A stretch of 64,000 bases of DNA from Microbulbifer sediminum (GCF_021729035.1 NZ_JAJSAP010000004.1:62001-126000); one strand, 5' to 3'. Counted from the stretch's first letter, positions 10,139-21,908 are shown. Numbers and translations: made by a program. Notes: a model not told the origin generated them from the letters alone.

Positions 10139-10163
10139 GGTGGGGCGGTAATACCGCCCCACC
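10139..10163. repeat. 25-base near-perfect palindrome after lpd
   Basis: Twelve-base arms (GGTGGGGCGGTA / TACCGCCCCACC) around one central base, 21 bases downstream of the lpd stop codon. The minus-strand side continues CGTCTTTCTG, a poor U-tract. It could be a weak terminator or an mRNA 3'-end stabiliser separating lpd from sucCD. Confidence 0.6.
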
Positions 10164-10184
10164 CTGCGCGACCGTAGGCCGCTC

Positions 10185-11729
<1,545 letters not shown>

Positions 11730-11737
11730 TCAGATTC

Positions 11738-12952
11738 TTATACTTCCAGCAGGATGCGCGCCGGATCCTCGATCATCTCCTTGATCGCCACCAGGAAGCC
11801 AACCGCTTCCTTGCCATCGATCAGGCGGTGATCGTAGGACAGAGCCAGATACATCATCGGCAGGATCTCGACCTTGCCATCTACCGCCATCGGGCGCTCC
11901 TGGATCTTGTGCATGCCCAGGATCGCGGTCTGCGGCGGGTTCAGGATCGGCGTGGACAGCAGGGAGCCGAATACGCCGCCATTGGTGATGGTGAAAGTAC
12001 CGCCGGTCATTTCCTCGATGGACAGCTTGCCGTCGCGGGCACGCAGACCCAGGTCGCGGATATTGTTTTCCATATCCGCCAGGCCCATGTTCTCGGCGTT
12101 GCGCAGGATCGGCACTACCAGACCCTTCGGCGAGGAAACCGCCACACCGATATCCTGGTAACCGTGGTAGACGATATCGTCACCATCGATGGACGCGTTC
12201 ACGGCGGAGTAGCGCTTCAGGGCCTCTACGGCCGCTTTGACGAAGAAGCCCATAAAGCCCAGGCGGGTGCCATTGTGGGTCTTCTCGAACAGGTCCTTGT
12301 AGTTCTTGCGCAGGTCCATGATCGGCTTCATGTTCACCTCGTTAAAGGTGGTGAGCATGGCCGTGGACTGGGAGGCATCCAGCAGGCGCTCGGCGATACG
12401 CTTGCGCATGCGGGTCATGGGAACGCGTTTCTCGACGCGTTCACCGCCGGCAACCGGCACCTCGGCAGCGGCGGCCGCCGGCGCCGCGGCAGGTGCCTTC
12501 TCGGCTTTCTGCACGTCTTCCTTGGTGATGCGGCCACCCTTGCCGGTGCCCTTGACCGAGCCCAGGTCGATACCTTTCTCGTCGGCCAGCTTGCGCGCGG
12601 CCGGGTTAACCAGCTGCTCGCCACCCTTGGAGGACGGCTCTGCGGCTTCCTTCTCCTCAGCTTTCTCTTCCTGGGCTTCCGGCTTCTTCTCCTCGCCACC
12701 GGCGCTGCCGCCCGCCCCTTCCTCGAACTTGGCGATCACTTCGTTGGACTCGACGGTGTCGCCTTCGTCCTTGATGATTTCGCTGAGGGCGCCGTCGGCG
12801 GGTGCAACCACTTCCAGCACCACTTTGTCGGTTTCGATATCCACGATCAGCTCATCGCGGGATACAGCCTCGCCGGGCTTCTTGTGCCAGGTGGCGACGG
12901 TGCCGTCCTGAACGGATTCCGGGAATGTTGGCGCTTTAATCTCGATCGTCAT
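11738..12952 (-). CDS. sucB: Dihydrolipoyllysine-residue succinyltransferase (E2 of 2-oxoglutarate dehydrogenase)
   Basis: E2 core of the 2-oxoglutarate dehydrogenase complex; transfers the succinyl group from lipoyl-lysine to CoA. It has 404 residues. A single lipoyl domain carries K43 in [11 protein letters not shown]. An Ala/Glu/Lys-rich linker (about 80-110) leads to the peripheral subunit-binding domain (about 112-145, [15 protein letters not shown]) and a catalytic acyltransferase domain with the active-site histidine in [17 protein letters not shown] is close before the ATG at 12952. Located 76 bases after sucA and followed by the REP-like element and lpd. Confidence 0.98.
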   Translation of the reverse strand: MTIEIKAPTFPESVQDGTVATWHKKPGEAVSRDELIVDIETDKVVLEVVAPADGALSEIIKDEGDTVESNEVIAKFEEGAGGSAGGEEKKPEAQEEKAEEKEAAEPSSKGGEQLVNPAARKLADEKGIDLGSVKGTGKGGRITKEDVQKAEKAPAAAPAAAAAEVPVAGGERVEKRVPMTRMRKRIAERLLDASQSTAMLTTFNEVNMKPIMDLRKNYKDLFEKTHNGTRLGFMGFFVKAAVEALKRYSAVNASIDGDDIVYHGYQDIGVAVSSPKGLVVPILRNAENMGLADMENNIRDLGLRARDGKLSIEEMTGGTFTITNGGVFGSLLSTPILNPPQTAILGMHKIQERPMAVDGKVEILPMMYLALSYDHRLIDGKEAVGFLVAIKEMIEDPARILLEV

Positions 12953-13028
12953 TGGTCCTGTTTCCTGAGATTGACTCTTGGGCGTCCCGGTCAGGATACG
13001 CCCATTATTTGCTAATTACTGCCGCCCC

Positions 13029-15857
13029 TTACTTGACGGTCAGCGCCTCACTGATGAACTGGTTCTGTTCTTCCAGGTGCGTGGACATGTAGCCCGCTGC
13101 CGGCGCGGCGGAAGCCGCACGGCCCACGTATTCCAGCTCCAGCTTCGGATGCTCCTCAGCCAGCAGCCGGCGCAGGTGATGCTGGCTGTGATACCAGGCG
13201 CCCTGGTTCATCGGCTCTTCCTGGCACCAGGCCACGCTCTCCAGGTTCTTGTACGCGGATACCGCATCCACGAACTCCTCGTCCGGGAAGGGATACAGCT
13301 GTTCGATACGCACCAGCGCCACATCTTCCTGTTCGCGCTCCATGCGCGCCTCCAGCAGATGGTAGTAGACCTTGCCGGAACACAGGATCAGGCGCTTCAC
13401 CTTGGCCGGATCGACATGATCGTCCTGGATAACGTTATGGAACTTGCCGTTGGCCAGCTCATCCAGGCTGGAGGTGGCCAGCTTGTGGCGCAGGATCCAC
13501 TTCGGGCTCATGATCACCAGCGGACGGCGCATGGGGCGGATGGCCTGGCGACGCAGCAGGTGGAAAATCTGTGCCGGGGTGGTGGCGTTGCACACCTGGA
13601 TATTGTGCTCGGCGCACAACTGCATGAAGCGCTCCAGGCGCGCGGAGGAGTGCTCCGGACCCTGGCCCTCATAGCCATGTGGCAACAGCATCACCAGGCC
13701 GCACATCCGGCCCCACTTGTGCTCGCCGGAAGTGATGAACTGGTCGATCACTACCTGGGCACCGTTGGCGAAGTCACCGAACTGGGCTTCCCAGATGATC
13801 AGCGACTTGGGCGTGGTGGTGGCATAACCGTACTCGAACGCCAGCACGCCTTCCTCAGACAACAGCGAGTCATAGATATAGAACTCCGGCTGCCCGTCGT
13901 ACATGTTCTGCAGCGGCACGTAACAGGAGCCGTCTTTCTGGCTGTGTACCACCGCGTGACGGTGGGAGAAGGTGCCCCGTCGCACGTCCTCACCGGTCAG
14001 GCGGATCATGTATCCCTGTTCCAGCAGGGTGCCATACGCCAGGGTCTCGGCCATGCCCCAGTTGAGCGGGGAGGCGCCACCGGCCATCTTGCGGCGATCT
14101 TCGTAGATCTTGGATACCTGCCGCTGCAGGACGATACCGTCGGGGATATCCGTCATCCGGCGGGCCACGTCCTTCAGCTTGGGCAGTTCGAAAGCAGTGT
14201 CGCCCGGCGTCTGCCAGTCGTGGTTCAGGTACGGGCTCCAGTCCACGAACATGGATTCATCCGGCTGCTTCACCAGGCCGGTGGCCACGTCCTCACCCCG
14301 GTCGAGCTTGTCGCGGTAGTCGCTGGCCAGCTTGTCGGCGGCGGACTTGTCCAGCACACCGTCGTTAACCAGCTTCTCCGCATACAGGGTGCGGGTGGTC
14401 TTGTGCTTGCGGATGATCTGGTACATCAGCGGCTGGGTGCCGGACGGATCATCGGTCTCGTTATGGCCGCGGCGGCGATAGCACACCAGGTCAATAACGA
14501 TGTCTTTCTTGAATTCGTAGCGGTAATCGACCGCCAGCAGCGCCGCCAGCACGACCATTTCCGGGTCGTCGCCGTTTACGTGCAGCACCGGTGCGTCGAT
14601 CATTTTCGCCACATCGGTACAGTACTCGGTAGAGCGGGCATCCTCTCGCTTGCTGGTGGTGAAGCCCACCTGGTTATTGAGGACGATATGCACGCTGCCG
14701 CCGGTGTAGTAGCCACGGGTCTGGGACATCTGCAGGGTTTCCTGCACCACGCCCTGGCCGGCAAAGGCGGCATCGCCGTGAATATTGATCGGCATCACCT
14801 TCTCGCCGGTGGTATCGCCACGGCGATCCTGGCGGGCGCGCACGGAACCGACCACCACCGGCGCACAGATTTCCAGGTGCGACGGGTTGAAAGCCAGCGC
14901 CAGATGAACTTCGCCACCCGGGGTCATCACGTTTGAGGAAAAGCCCTGGTGGTACTTGACGTCACCGGAGGTATCCAGGGTCTTCTTGCCCTCGAACTCC
15001 TCAAACAGGTCGGTCGGGTTCTTGCCCAGGATGTTGACCAGCGTGTTCAGGCGGCCGCGGTGGGCCATGCCCATCACCACCTCCTTCACCCCGTAGGTAC
15101 CGGAGCGGCGGATCAGTGCGTCCAGCATCGGGATCAGGCTCTCGCCACCCTCAACGCCGAAACGCTTGGTGCCCGGGTATTTGGAGTCCAGGTGACGCTC
15201 CAGGCCCTCAGCGGCGGACAGCCGCTGTAGGATCTCAGTCTGGATTTCTGCGCCGAAATTGGGCTTGCTCTGGCTGCGCTCGAGGCGCTGCTGGAACCAC
15301 TGCTGCTCCTCCAGGTTGGAGAGGTGCATGATTTCCGCACCCAGGTTGCCACAGTAGGTCCGCTCCAGGCCCTCGACAATCTCGCGCAGGGTAGCCTCGC
15401 CATTACCGAAGAACAGGTCACCGGTCTGGAAGGTGGTGTCGAAATCCCCCTCGGTCAGGCCGTGGTAATTCAGTTGCAGGTCGGGCACCTGCTCGCGCGC
15501 CATCAGGCTCAGCGGGTCCAGGGTGGCCTTCTTGTGGCCACGATGGCGGTATGAGCTGATCAGCTGCAGGACTTTAACCTGCTTGCGCTCGTGTTCAATA
15601 TTGACGGCGCCGGCACCGGGAGCGGCCAGCGGGCGGGTGCGGTTCTTGGCCAGGAGCTCAAAGTGGGCGCGTACCGCCGCGTGGGATACGTCCCCGCCAC
15701 CCTGGACCCGGGGCAGGCTGTCGAAGTAACTGCGCCACTCCTCCGGCACGGCACTGGGGTCGTGCAGATAGGTCTCGTACAGTTCCTCCACATAAGCGGC
15801 GTTGCCCCCCGAGATATGGGAGGTGCGCCACAGCTGCTCCATGGTGCTATCGTGCAT
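13029..15857 (-). CDS. sucA: 2-oxoglutarate dehydrogenase E1 component
   Basis: Thiamine diphosphate-dependent E1 of the 2-oxoglutarate dehydrogenase complex; decarboxylates 2-oxoglutarate and reductively succinylates the lipoyl group of SucB. It has 942 residues, normal for the family. The N-terminal targeting segment is MHDSTMEQLWRTSHISGGNA. ThDP-binding core motifs include MGMAHRGRLNTL and NIHGDAAFAGQGVVQETL, and the transketolase-like second domain includes EAQFGDFANGAQVVIDQF. The ATG at 15857 is preferred over a longer frame because it matches family N-termini and has GAGGT 11 bases upstream. Preceded by a terminator-like hairpin after sdhB. Confidence 0.98.
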   Translation of the reverse strand: MHDSTMEQLWRTSHISGGNAAYVEELYETYLHDPSAVPEEWRSYFDSLPRVQGGGDVSHAAVRAHFELLAKNRTRPLAAPGAGAVNIEHERKQVKVLQLISSYRHRGHKKATLDPLSLMAREQVPDLQLNYHGLTEGDFDTTFQTGDLFFGNGEATLREIVEGLERTYCGNLGAEIMHLSNLEEQQWFQQRLERSQSKPNFGAEIQTEILQRLSAAEGLERHLDSKYPGTKRFGVEGGESLIPMLDALIRRSGTYGVKEVVMGMAHRGRLNTLVNILGKNPTDLFEEFEGKKTLDTSGDVKYHQGFSSNVMTPGGEVHLALAFNPSHLEICAPVVVGSVRARQDRRGDTTGEKVMPINIHGDAAFAGQGVVQETLQMSQTRGYYTGGSVHIVLNNQVGFTTSKREDARSTEYCTDVAKMIDAPVLHVNGDDPEMVVLAALLAVDYRYEFKKDIVIDLVCYRRRGHNETDDPSGTQPLMYQIIRKHKTTRTLYAEKLVNDGVLDKSAADKLASDYRDKLDRGEDVATGLVKQPDESMFVDWSPYLNHDWQTPGDTAFELPKLKDVARRMTDIPDGIVLQRQVSKIYEDRRKMAGGASPLNWGMAETLAYGTLLEQGYMIRLTGEDVRRGTFSHRHAVVHSQKDGSCYVPLQNMYDGQPEFYIYDSLLSEEGVLAFEYGYATTTPKSLIIWEAQFGDFANGAQVVIDQFITSGEHKWGRMCGLVMLLPHGYEGQGPEHSSARLERFMQLCAEHNIQVCNATTPAQIFHLLRRQAIRPMRRPLVIMSPKWILRHKLATSSLDELANGKFHNVIQDDHVDPAKVKRLILCSGKVYYHLLEARMEREQEDVALVRIEQLYPFPDEEFVDAVSAYKNLESVAWCQEEPMNQGAWYHSQHHLRRLLAEEHPKLELEYVGRAASAAPAAGYMSTHLEEQNQFISEALTVK

Positions 15858-15923
15858 GTTGATGCCTACCTCGATTGCAGCGCCCTCACTGGGGCTTGAT
15901 TGCTGCGCGTTCCTTTCACTCAC

Positions 15924-15957
15924 AAAAGGGGAGGCGCCGAAAGTCACCTCCCCTTTT
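15924..15957. terminator. Hairpin with A/T tracts between sdhB and sucA
   Basis: AAAAGGGGAGG / CCTCCCCTTTT arms with a 12-base loop; T6 follows on the plus strand and T4 on the minus strand. It lies in the sdhB-sucA space, so it may partly terminate sdhCDAB transcripts before sucA. Confidence 0.7.
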
Positions 15958-16046
15958 TTCTTGGTACCGGCTCACAGGCCAGCTTTCTTGTCGTGGATGG
16001 ACGCCATCTTTGGCGCCGGCCAACCGGTCCGGCCGGCCACCCGCGC

Positions 16047-16751
16047 TTACACGGCGCGGGCCAGCAGCATATTGCGGATATGACCGATTGCCCGCGTGGG
16101 GTTCAACCCCTTCGGGCAGACGTTGACGCAGTTCTGGATGCCGTGGCAGCGGAAAACGCTGAAGGGGTCATCCAGGTTGGACAGGCGCTCGTCGGTGGCG
16201 GTATCACGGCTGTCGGCCAGGAAGCGGTAAGCCTGCAGCAGGCCCGCGGGGCCGATGAACTTGTCCGGGTTCCACCAGAAGGACGGGCATGCGGTGGAGC
16301 AACAGGCGCACAGGATGCACTCGTAGAGGCCGTCCAGCTTCTCCCGATCCTCCGGTGACTGCAGGCGCTCAATCGCCGGCGCCGGCGTGTCGTTCTGCAG
16401 GTACGGCTCGATCTTCTTGTACTGCTCGTAGAACTGCTCCATGTCCACCACCAGGTCGCGGATCACCGGCAGGCCCGGCAGCGGGCGCAGTACCAGCTTG
16501 CCCTTGGGCGCTGCCTCGGACAGCGGGGTGGTACAGGCAAGGCCGTTGCGGCCGGAGATGTTCATACCATCGGAGCCGCACACACCCTCGCGACAGGAGC
16601 GGCGGAAAGACAGCGTCGGATCCTCAGCTTTCAGCAGTTCCAGTACGTCCAGCACCATCAGGTCCTTGCCCTGGGTGTCGAACTCGTAGTCCTGCATGTA
16701 AGGCGCTTTGTCAGTTTCCGGGTTATAACGGTAAATGCTTACTTTCAACAT
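16047..16751 (-). CDS. sdhB: Succinate dehydrogenase iron-sulfur subunit
   Basis: Iron-sulfur subunit of complex II carrying electrons from SdhA flavin to quinone at the inner membrane. It has 234 residues. The plant-type ferredoxin [2Fe-2S] domain holds CREGVCGSDGMNISGRNGLAC. The [4Fe-4S] and [3Fe-4S] ligands are in CILCACCSTACPSFWWN and CHGIQNCVNVCPKGLNP. It begins 19 bases after the sdhA stop and is the last gene of sdhCDAB; the terminator-like hairpin lies about 90 bases downstream. Confidence 0.98.
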   Translation of the reverse strand: MLKVSIYRYNPETDKAPYMQDYEFDTQGKDLMVLDVLELLKAEDPTLSFRRSCREGVCGSDGMNISGRNGLACTTPLSEAAPKGKLVLRPLPGLPVIRDLVVDMEQFYEQYKKIEPYLQNDTPAPAIERLQSPEDREKLDGLYECILCACCSTACPSFWWNPDKFIGPAGLLQAYRFLADSRDTATDERLSNLDDPFSVFRCHGIQNCVNVCPKGLNPTRAIGHIRNMLLARAV

Positions 16752-16770
16752 ACTCTATTCCGCTCCCGAA

Positions 16771-18543
16771 TCAGTAAGTCCGAGCCTTCGGCTCGAAAGC
16801 TTCCATGGTGTTGGGCGCAAAGTTGACCGCGCGCTTGCCAACCCGCTTCTCTGCCGGGAAGAACATTGAGTGGCACAGCCAGTTCTCGTCGTCGCGCTCC
16901 TGGAAGTCCTCGCGGGCATGGGCACCGCGGCTCTCGGTGCGCACCTCTGCCGGGATCGCAGTGGCCTCGGCCACTTCCAGCAGGTTCTGCAGCTCCAGCG
17001 CTTCAACACGCGCGGTGTTGAATGCGCGGCTCTTGTCATCCAGGCGCACATTCTCGATACGACTACGCAGGTCCTTCAGTTTCTCAACGCCCTCGGCCAT
17101 GTAGTCGCCGCGGCGGAATACGCCGAAGTGATTCTGCATGACGCCCTGCAGCTCGTTGCGCAGGTCAGAGGCTTTCTCGCCATCGTTACTGCCTTCCAGG
17201 CGGTTGAGGCGCGACATGGCAGCCTCGATATCGGAATCGGACGCCTCGCGGGCTTCGATGCCTTCACGCAGGGCCTTCTCGATAAACAGGCCGGAAGCGC
17301 GGCCGAAGACCACCAGGTCCAGCAGCGAGTTGCCGCCCAGGCGGTTGGCACCGTGTACGGATACGCAGGCGACCTCACCACAGGCATAGAAGCCATCGAT
17401 AACCTGGTCGTTACCGGCGGCATCCTGGGTCAGGGCCTGGCCGTGCACATTGGTGGGGATACCGCCCATCATATAGTGACAGGTGGGCACCACGGGGATC
17501 GGGGTCTTGACCGGGTCCACATGGGCGAAGGTCTTGGCCAGCTCACAGATACCCGGCAGGCGGCTGTTCAGCACTTCCTCGCCGAGGTGGTCGAGCTTCA
17601 GGAAAACGTGGTCACCGTTGGGGCCGGCACCGCGGCCTTCGAGGATTTCCAGCACCATGGAACGGGCTACCACGTCGCGGGAAGCGAGGTCCTTGGCGTT
17701 GGGCGCATAGCGCTCCATAAAGCGTTCGCCGTCCTTATTGATCAGGTAGCCACCTTCACCGCGGCAACCCTCGGTCACCAGCACGCCGGCACCATGGATA
17801 CCGGTGGGGTGGAACTGCCACATTTCCATGTCCTGCACCGGGAAGCCGGCACGCAGGGCCATGCCGACACCATCACCGGTATTGATGTGGGCATTGGTGG
17901 TGGAGGCGTAAATACGGCCGGCACCACCGGTGGCAAATACAGTGGCCTTGGACTTGATGAAGACTACTTCACCGTCCTCAATGGACAGGGCAATCACGCC
18001 TACAACCACACCATCCTGGTTCTTTACCAGGTCCACTGCGAACCACTCGTTCAGGAATACAGTGTTGTTCTTGACGTTGTTCTGGTACAGGGTGTGCAGG
18101 AGCGCGTGACCGGTACGGTCTGCCGCCGCACAGGTGCGGGCTGCCTGGCCGCCGCGGCCGAAGTCCTTGGACTGCCCGCCAAACGGACGCTGGTAGATGC
18201 GTCCCTCTTCTGTACGTGAGAACGGCAGGCCCATGTGCTCGAGCTCAAATACCGCTTCCGGGCCTACGGAGCACATGTATTCAATGGCATCCTGGTCACC
18301 GATATAGTCGGAGCCCTTGACGGTGTCGTACATGTGCCAGCGCCAGTCGTCTTGCGGGTCGGAACTGGCAATCGCGCAGGTAATCCCCCCCTGGGCGGAC
18401 ACGGTGTGCGAACGGGTCGGGAACACCTTGGTGATGACCGCGGTCTTGAAACCTGACTGGGCCATTTGCAGGGCCGCGCGCATTCCCGCGCCGCCGCCGC
18501 CGATTACGATCCCGTCAAAGGAAATGGTTCGCATGTTCGCCAT
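16771..18543 (-). CDS. sdhA: Succinate dehydrogenase flavoprotein subunit
   Basis: Catalytic flavoprotein of complex II, oxidising succinate to fumarate. It has 590 residues. The Rossmann motif is [15 protein letters not shown]. The covalent FAD histidine is H46 in [13 protein letters not shown]. The substrate-site motif is [20 protein letters not shown]. The start lies 3 bases after the sdhD stop, so the subunit genes are tightly coupled. Confidence 0.98.
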   Translation of the reverse strand: MANMRTISFDGIVIGGGGAGMRAALQMAQSGFKTAVITKVFPTRSHTVSAQGGITCAIASSDPQDDWRWHMYDTVKGSDYIGDQDAIEYMCSVGPEAVFELEHMGLPFSRTEEGRIYQRPFGGQSKDFGRGGQAARTCAAADRTGHALLHTLYQNNVKNNTVFLNEWFAVDLVKNQDGVVVGVIALSIEDGEVVFIKSKATVFATGGAGRIYASTTNAHINTGDGVGMALRAGFPVQDMEMWQFHPTGIHGAGVLVTEGCRGEGGYLINKDGERFMERYAPNAKDLASRDVVARSMVLEILEGRGAGPNGDHVFLKLDHLGEEVLNSRLPGICELAKTFAHVDPVKTPIPVVPTCHYMMGGIPTNVHGQALTQDAAGNDQVIDGFYACGEVACVSVHGANRLGGNSLLDLVVFGRASGLFIEKALREGIEAREASDSDIEAAMSRLNRLEGSNDGEKASDLRNELQGVMQNHFGVFRRGDYMAEGVEKLKDLRSRIENVRLDDKSRAFNTARVEALELQNLLEVAEATAIPAEVRTESRGAHAREDFQERDDENWLCHSMFFPAEKRVGKRAVNFAPNTMEAFEPKARTY

Positions 18544-18546
18544 AAA

Positions 18547-18915
18547 TTACACACCCCACAAAATATCAATGCCCCACAGCGCGTAGTACACCGCGACCGC
18601 ACCCAGCAGCAGCTGGATGACCACCCGCAGCACAGTGGCCTTCGGGCCCAGGGTGCGATTGGTGATGTAGTCGGTCACCACGGACCAGAGACCGATCCAT
18701 GCGTGCGCGATTGTGGACAGAAGCGCCACCAGGCTGAAGATGCGCATCCAGCCCTGGGCAAACAGTGCCGACCAGCTCTCATAGCCGAAGTCGTCACTGA
18801 AGAAAATGAAACCCACAATAAAGAGGGTATAAGCAAGCAAAACCACCGCAGTAACGCGCTGGTACAGCCAATCGAAAACGCCGCTACGGCCAAAACTTGT
18901 GACTGTGGTTACCAT
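18547..18915 (-). CDS. sdhD: Succinate dehydrogenase membrane anchor, SdhD
   Basis: Hydrophobic anchor subunit that with SdhC binds heme b and quinone. It has three predicted transmembrane helices (starting near VTAVVLLAYTLFIVGFIFF, MRIFSLVALLSTIAHAWIGLW and VVIQLLLGAVAVYYALWG). DYITNRTLGPKATVLRVVIQ resembles the E. coli-type DY...LR region near the quinone site. The second ATG (18915) is chosen because a GGGGG run is 7 bases upstream; an ATG two codons earlier has it too close. It overlaps the end of sdhC by 7 bases. Confidence 0.95.
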   Translation of the reverse strand: MVTTVTSFGRSGVFDWLYQRVTAVVLLAYTLFIVGFIFFSDDFGYESWSALFAQGWMRIFSLVALLSTIAHAWIGLWSVVTDYITNRTLGPKATVLRVVIQLLLGAVAVYYALWGIDILWGV

Positions 18916-19283
18916 AACCATACCCCCGTGAGCAGAATCACAATTACACTGACCACCAGCACCAGCACGGCGCCGCGACGGCCACCCTCAAGGGACTCAC
19001 CGATCCCCAGGTCCATCAACAGGTGGCGCACACCCGCTATCAGGTGGTAAGTCAATGCCGCCAGGGAAGCCCACAGCAGGAGCTTGGCGGGAACACTGCT
19101 GAACAACGCCGCCGTATCAGCGAAACCCTGCTCGGAGGACAGGCTGGCATCCAGCATATAGAGAAGCAACGCAACCACAGCGAAGAGAACCACGCCGGAG
19201 ACACGATGCAAAATGGAAACCAGTGCGGCAGCGGGAAGCTTGATAGTGGAGATATCTAAATTGACAGGTCTGTCTTTGTTCAC
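18909..19283 (-). CDS. sdhC: Succinate dehydrogenase cytochrome b556 subunit, SdhC
   Basis: First gene of the sdhCDAB unit: a 124-residue, three-helix heme b anchor. Family signatures are ISTIKLPAAALVSILHRVSGV (quinone-site Ser/Arg region) and YHLIAGVRHLLMDLG, whose histidines include the heme ligand. The coding region overlaps sdhD by a few bases. Its promoter must lie in the 470-base region shared with divergent gltA. Confidence 0.96.
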   Translation of the reverse strand: MNKDRPVNLDISTIKLPAAALVSILHRVSGVVLFAVVALLLYMLDASLSSEQGFADTAALFSSVPAKLLLWASLAALTYHLIAGVRHLLMDLGIGESLEGGRRGAVLVLVVSVIVILLTGVWLW

Positions 19284-19753
19284 AGGAAAAACACCTTGTT
19301 GCCCTGAACGACCGGGCGCCCGTTAGCTTTTCAATGGAGGGGCGAACTGCTTGCTGAACGTTTCACATCCAAACTGGTGAAGCCTTGTCCAGAACCGCCT
19401 CACCATGGCGCAAGCCGCGCGGATTATAGGCATTCGATGGTCAAAACACAATGAAACTGCGCCCCGCCCCCAGTCATGCCCCCAGTTGTGGCCGGAGGCA
19501 TACCCCGCCAGTACAGGCCCGAGGCCGGCGCTATTCTAACCGAAGATATTGGGAAAACCGCGCCTACGAAGCAGCCGATTCCTCTCTTTACCCGGTGATT
19601 GACCGAATATCCTGCCGCTAAGCGACCAACCGTCCACACGTTTTGGTTTGACAAATGGGGGGGCTCCACTTAAGTTTGGCCCCGCCGAAATGACCGCTAT
19701 GCCCCTGTGTGACAGGGAATTACGCGGCATAAGAACAGTTTTAGGAGTCCGCA
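19284..19753. other. Divergent sdhC/gltA regulatory region
   Basis: 470 bases with no supported gene. It contains the gltA promoter candidate at 19648-19676 and the promoter for sdhCDAB-suc, which was not located with confidence. No clear palindromic operator was recognised. It separates the two halves of the TCA block. Confidence 0.5.
19648..19676 (+). promoter_or_regulatory. Candidate sigma-70 promoter of gltA
   Basis: TTGACA at 19648-19653, a 17-base spacer and TAAGTT at 19671-19676. The -35 is perfect and the -10 is poor. It is 78 bases before the gltA ATG. Confidence 0.35.
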
Positions 19754-21043
19754 ATGTCCGATAAAAAAGCGCATCTCAAGGTCGACGGTATCGACGATGG
19801 TATCGATATGCCGGTGCTCTCCGGCACCCTCGGCCCCGATGTTGTCGATGTCAGCAGCCTGACGGGCAAGGGCTTGTTCACCTATGACCCTGGCTTTGTC
19901 TCGACCGCCTCCTGCGAGTCCAAGATCACCTATATTGATGGCGCCAAGGGACAGCTGCTGCACCGCGGATATCCCATTGAGCAACTGGCGGACCAGTCCG
20001 ACTACCTGGAAACCTGCTACCTGCTGATGAATGGCGAACTGCCCTCAGCAGAAGAGAAGAAGCAGTACGTCGACACTATCATGAACCACACCATGGTCCA
20101 CGAGTCGATCGTCAACTTCTTCAAGGGCTTCCGTTACGACGCCCACCCCATGGCCATGATGTGTGGCGTGGTAGGCGCCCTCGCCTCCTTCTACCACGAC
20201 TCGCTCGATATCAATGACCCGGAACATCGCCGCATCTCGGCCCATCGCCTGATCGCCAAGATGCCCACCCTGGCAGCAATGTGCTACAAGCACTCCAAGG
20301 GCCAGCCGTTCATGTACCCGGACAACAGCCTGGGCTACGCAGAGAACTTCCTGCACATGATGTTCGGAAACCCGTGTGAGCCGAGCAAGGTGGACCCGAT
20401 CGTGGCCAAGGCCATGGACGTGATCTTCCTGCTGCACGCCGACCACGAGCAGAACGCCTCCACCTCCACGGTGCGCCTGGCGGGCTCCTCCGGTGCCAAC
20501 CCCTTCGCCTGCATCTCCTCCGGCATCGCCGCCCTGTGGGGACCTGCGCACGGTGGTGCCAACGAGGCGGTCCTGAGCATGCTGCAGGAGATCGGCGACG
20601 AGAGCCGTATCGACGAGTACGTGAAGAAAGCCAAGGACAAGAACGACCCATTCCGCCTGATGGGCTTCGGCCACCGTGTCTACAAGAACTTCGACCCGCG
20701 CTCCCGCGTCATGCAGGGAATCTGCGACGAAGTCCTGAGCGCGATGGGCGCCGAAAACGATCCGCTGCTGCGTATCGCCAAGAAACTGGAAAAGATTGCC
20801 CTGGAGGACGAGTACTTCGTTGAGAAGAAGCTCTACCCGAACGTGGACTTCTATTCCGGCATCATCATGAAGGCCATCGGTATCCCCACCGACATGTTCA
20901 CTGTGATCTTTGCCACCGGCCGCACCGCCGGCTGGATCGCGCACTGGAACGAGATGATCTCCAACCCCTACAAGATCGGTCGTCCGCGCCAGCTGTACAC
21001 CGGCTACACCCAGCGCGACTACGTGCCGCTGGACCAGCGCTGA
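19754..21043 (+). CDS. gltA: Citrate synthase (type II)
   Basis: Condenses oxaloacetate and acetyl-CoA to citrate. It has 429 residues with the hexameric type II length and an N-terminal domain typical of Gram-negative enzymes. Catalytic motifs are [29 protein letters not shown] (active-site His) and NVDFYSGII (active-site Asp). GGAG is 7 bases before the ATG. Divergent from sdhC, the standard Pseudomonas layout, and followed by a strong terminator. Confidence 0.98.
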   Translation: MSDKKAHLKVDGIDDGIDMPVLSGTLGPDVVDVSSLTGKGLFTYDPGFVSTASCESKITYIDGAKGQLLHRGYPIEQLADQSDYLETCYLLMNGELPSAEEKKQYVDTIMNHTMVHESIVNFFKGFRYDAHPMAMMCGVVGALASFYHDSLDINDPEHRRISAHRLIAKMPTLAAMCYKHSKGQPFMYPDNSLGYAENFLHMMFGNPCEPSKVDPIVAKAMDVIFLLHADHEQNASTSTVRLAGSSGANPFACISSGIAALWGPAHGGANEAVLSMLQEIGDESRIDEYVKKAKDKNDPFRLMGFGHRVYKNFDPRSRVMQGICDEVLSAMGAENDPLLRIAKKLEKIALEDEYFVEKKLYPNVDFYSGIIMKAIGIPTDMFTVIFATGRTAGWIAHWNEMISNPYKIGRPRQLYTGYTQRDYVPLDQR

Positions 21044-21065
21044 TGCCCATCAGCCAATGAGCGAG

Positions 21066-21091
21066 AAACCCGGCCACTGGCCGGGTTTTTT
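21066..21091 (+). terminator. Intrinsic terminator after gltA
   Basis: CCCGGCC-ACT-GGCCGGG followed by six T residues, 23 bases after the gltA stop. Confidence 0.92.
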
Positions 21092-21383
21092 ATTTCCAAC
21101 AGGGCCGGCCTGTGCCCGTATGCCACCGCCCGTCATCACGCGCCCTGTCTCCAGGGCCCCCTCTTCCTCCCTCACTGCGACCACGACCAGAACAGCCCCT
21201 CGAGCAAGAGCACTGCGAGCAGCTCCCGCTGTGACACAGTTCTCACATTACGCATCGAAATGGGAAACTGTTCTAAAAAACTGTTTCATCTCTACCCAGT
21301 CACGGCAAAATTCGCAATCCACAGATTTCAGTGGCACTCCGGTTCAACAACACTTTAAAAAGACCAACAAAAGGCTCAGATTC
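21092..21383. other. Spacer between gltA terminator and hemerythrin-like gene
   Basis: About 290 bases, becoming AT-rich near 21250-21380. A direct repeat AACTGTT(C/T) occurs around 21266-21287. The promoter of the next gene is probably here, but no clear -35/-10 pair was found. Confidence 0.4.
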
Positions 21384-21908
21384 ATGTTTCGCATCTTTTC
21401 CAGCAAATCCCGCAACGACGCAGACTCCGGGGATGACAGCTATTCACAGAACAAGGCTGGCGGGGCAAGGCAGGGACGAACGATCAACTACGACCCTGCA
21501 CTTATCAATACGCTGAAAGGAGACCATCGCGAGCTGGTCGACATCTTCCAGAGAATCTGGTCAGAGGGGTATGAACGCCAGAACTTTCGCAAGCTGGCCC
21601 AGCTGCTGACCACGTTCAAATCCAGGTTCCAGGCCCACCTGATCAAGGAAAATGTCAGCTTCTACGTATATCTTGAACAGTCCCTCTCCGAGGACCTGCA
21701 CACCCGGCAGATCGTCAAGGACTTCCGCACAGACATGAATGACATCGCCAACGCGGTAGTGCAGTTCTGCAAGCGATACTCGCACGAGGCGTTCACGCAG
21801 GAAATGCTCCGGGACTTCAAGCGCGATTATGACAAGATTGGCGAGGCCCTGGTCAGGCGGGTCAGCCTGGAAGAGAAAGAGCTCTACACCCTTTACCAGC
21901 CTTCCTGA
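21384..21908 (+). CDS. Hemerythrin (HHE)-like domain protein
   Basis: A 174-residue cytosolic helical protein. A charged N-terminal tail (1-35) is followed by a four-helix-bundle region, with LKGDHRELVDIFQRI as helix 1 and FKSRFQAHLIKENVSFYVYLE as helix 2. The His and HxxxE pairs fit the first half of a hemerythrin di-iron site. The second half ends RRVSLEEKELYTLYQ, where a histidine is expected before the EE; only the glutamates are seen, so metal binding may be altered. The ATG at 21384 has AAAGG about 10 bases upstream. It lies just before the redox cassette on the same strand, and a link to O2, NO or iron handling is only inference. Confidence 0.65.
   Translation: MFRIFSSKSRNDADSGDDSYSQNKAGGARQGRTINYDPALINTLKGDHRELVDIFQRIWSEGYERQNFRKLAQLLTTFKSRFQAHLIKENVSFYVYLEQSLSEDLHTRQIVKDFRTDMNDIANAVVQFCKRYSHEAFTQEMLRDFKRDYDKIGEALVRRVSLEEKELYTLYQPS

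Noticed and set aside
12978..14936. Long open frame of 652 codons antisense to sucA
   Set aside because: Opposite-strand shadow of a strongly conserved GC-rich gene; composition is His/Gly/Gln/Val-rich without any family motif.
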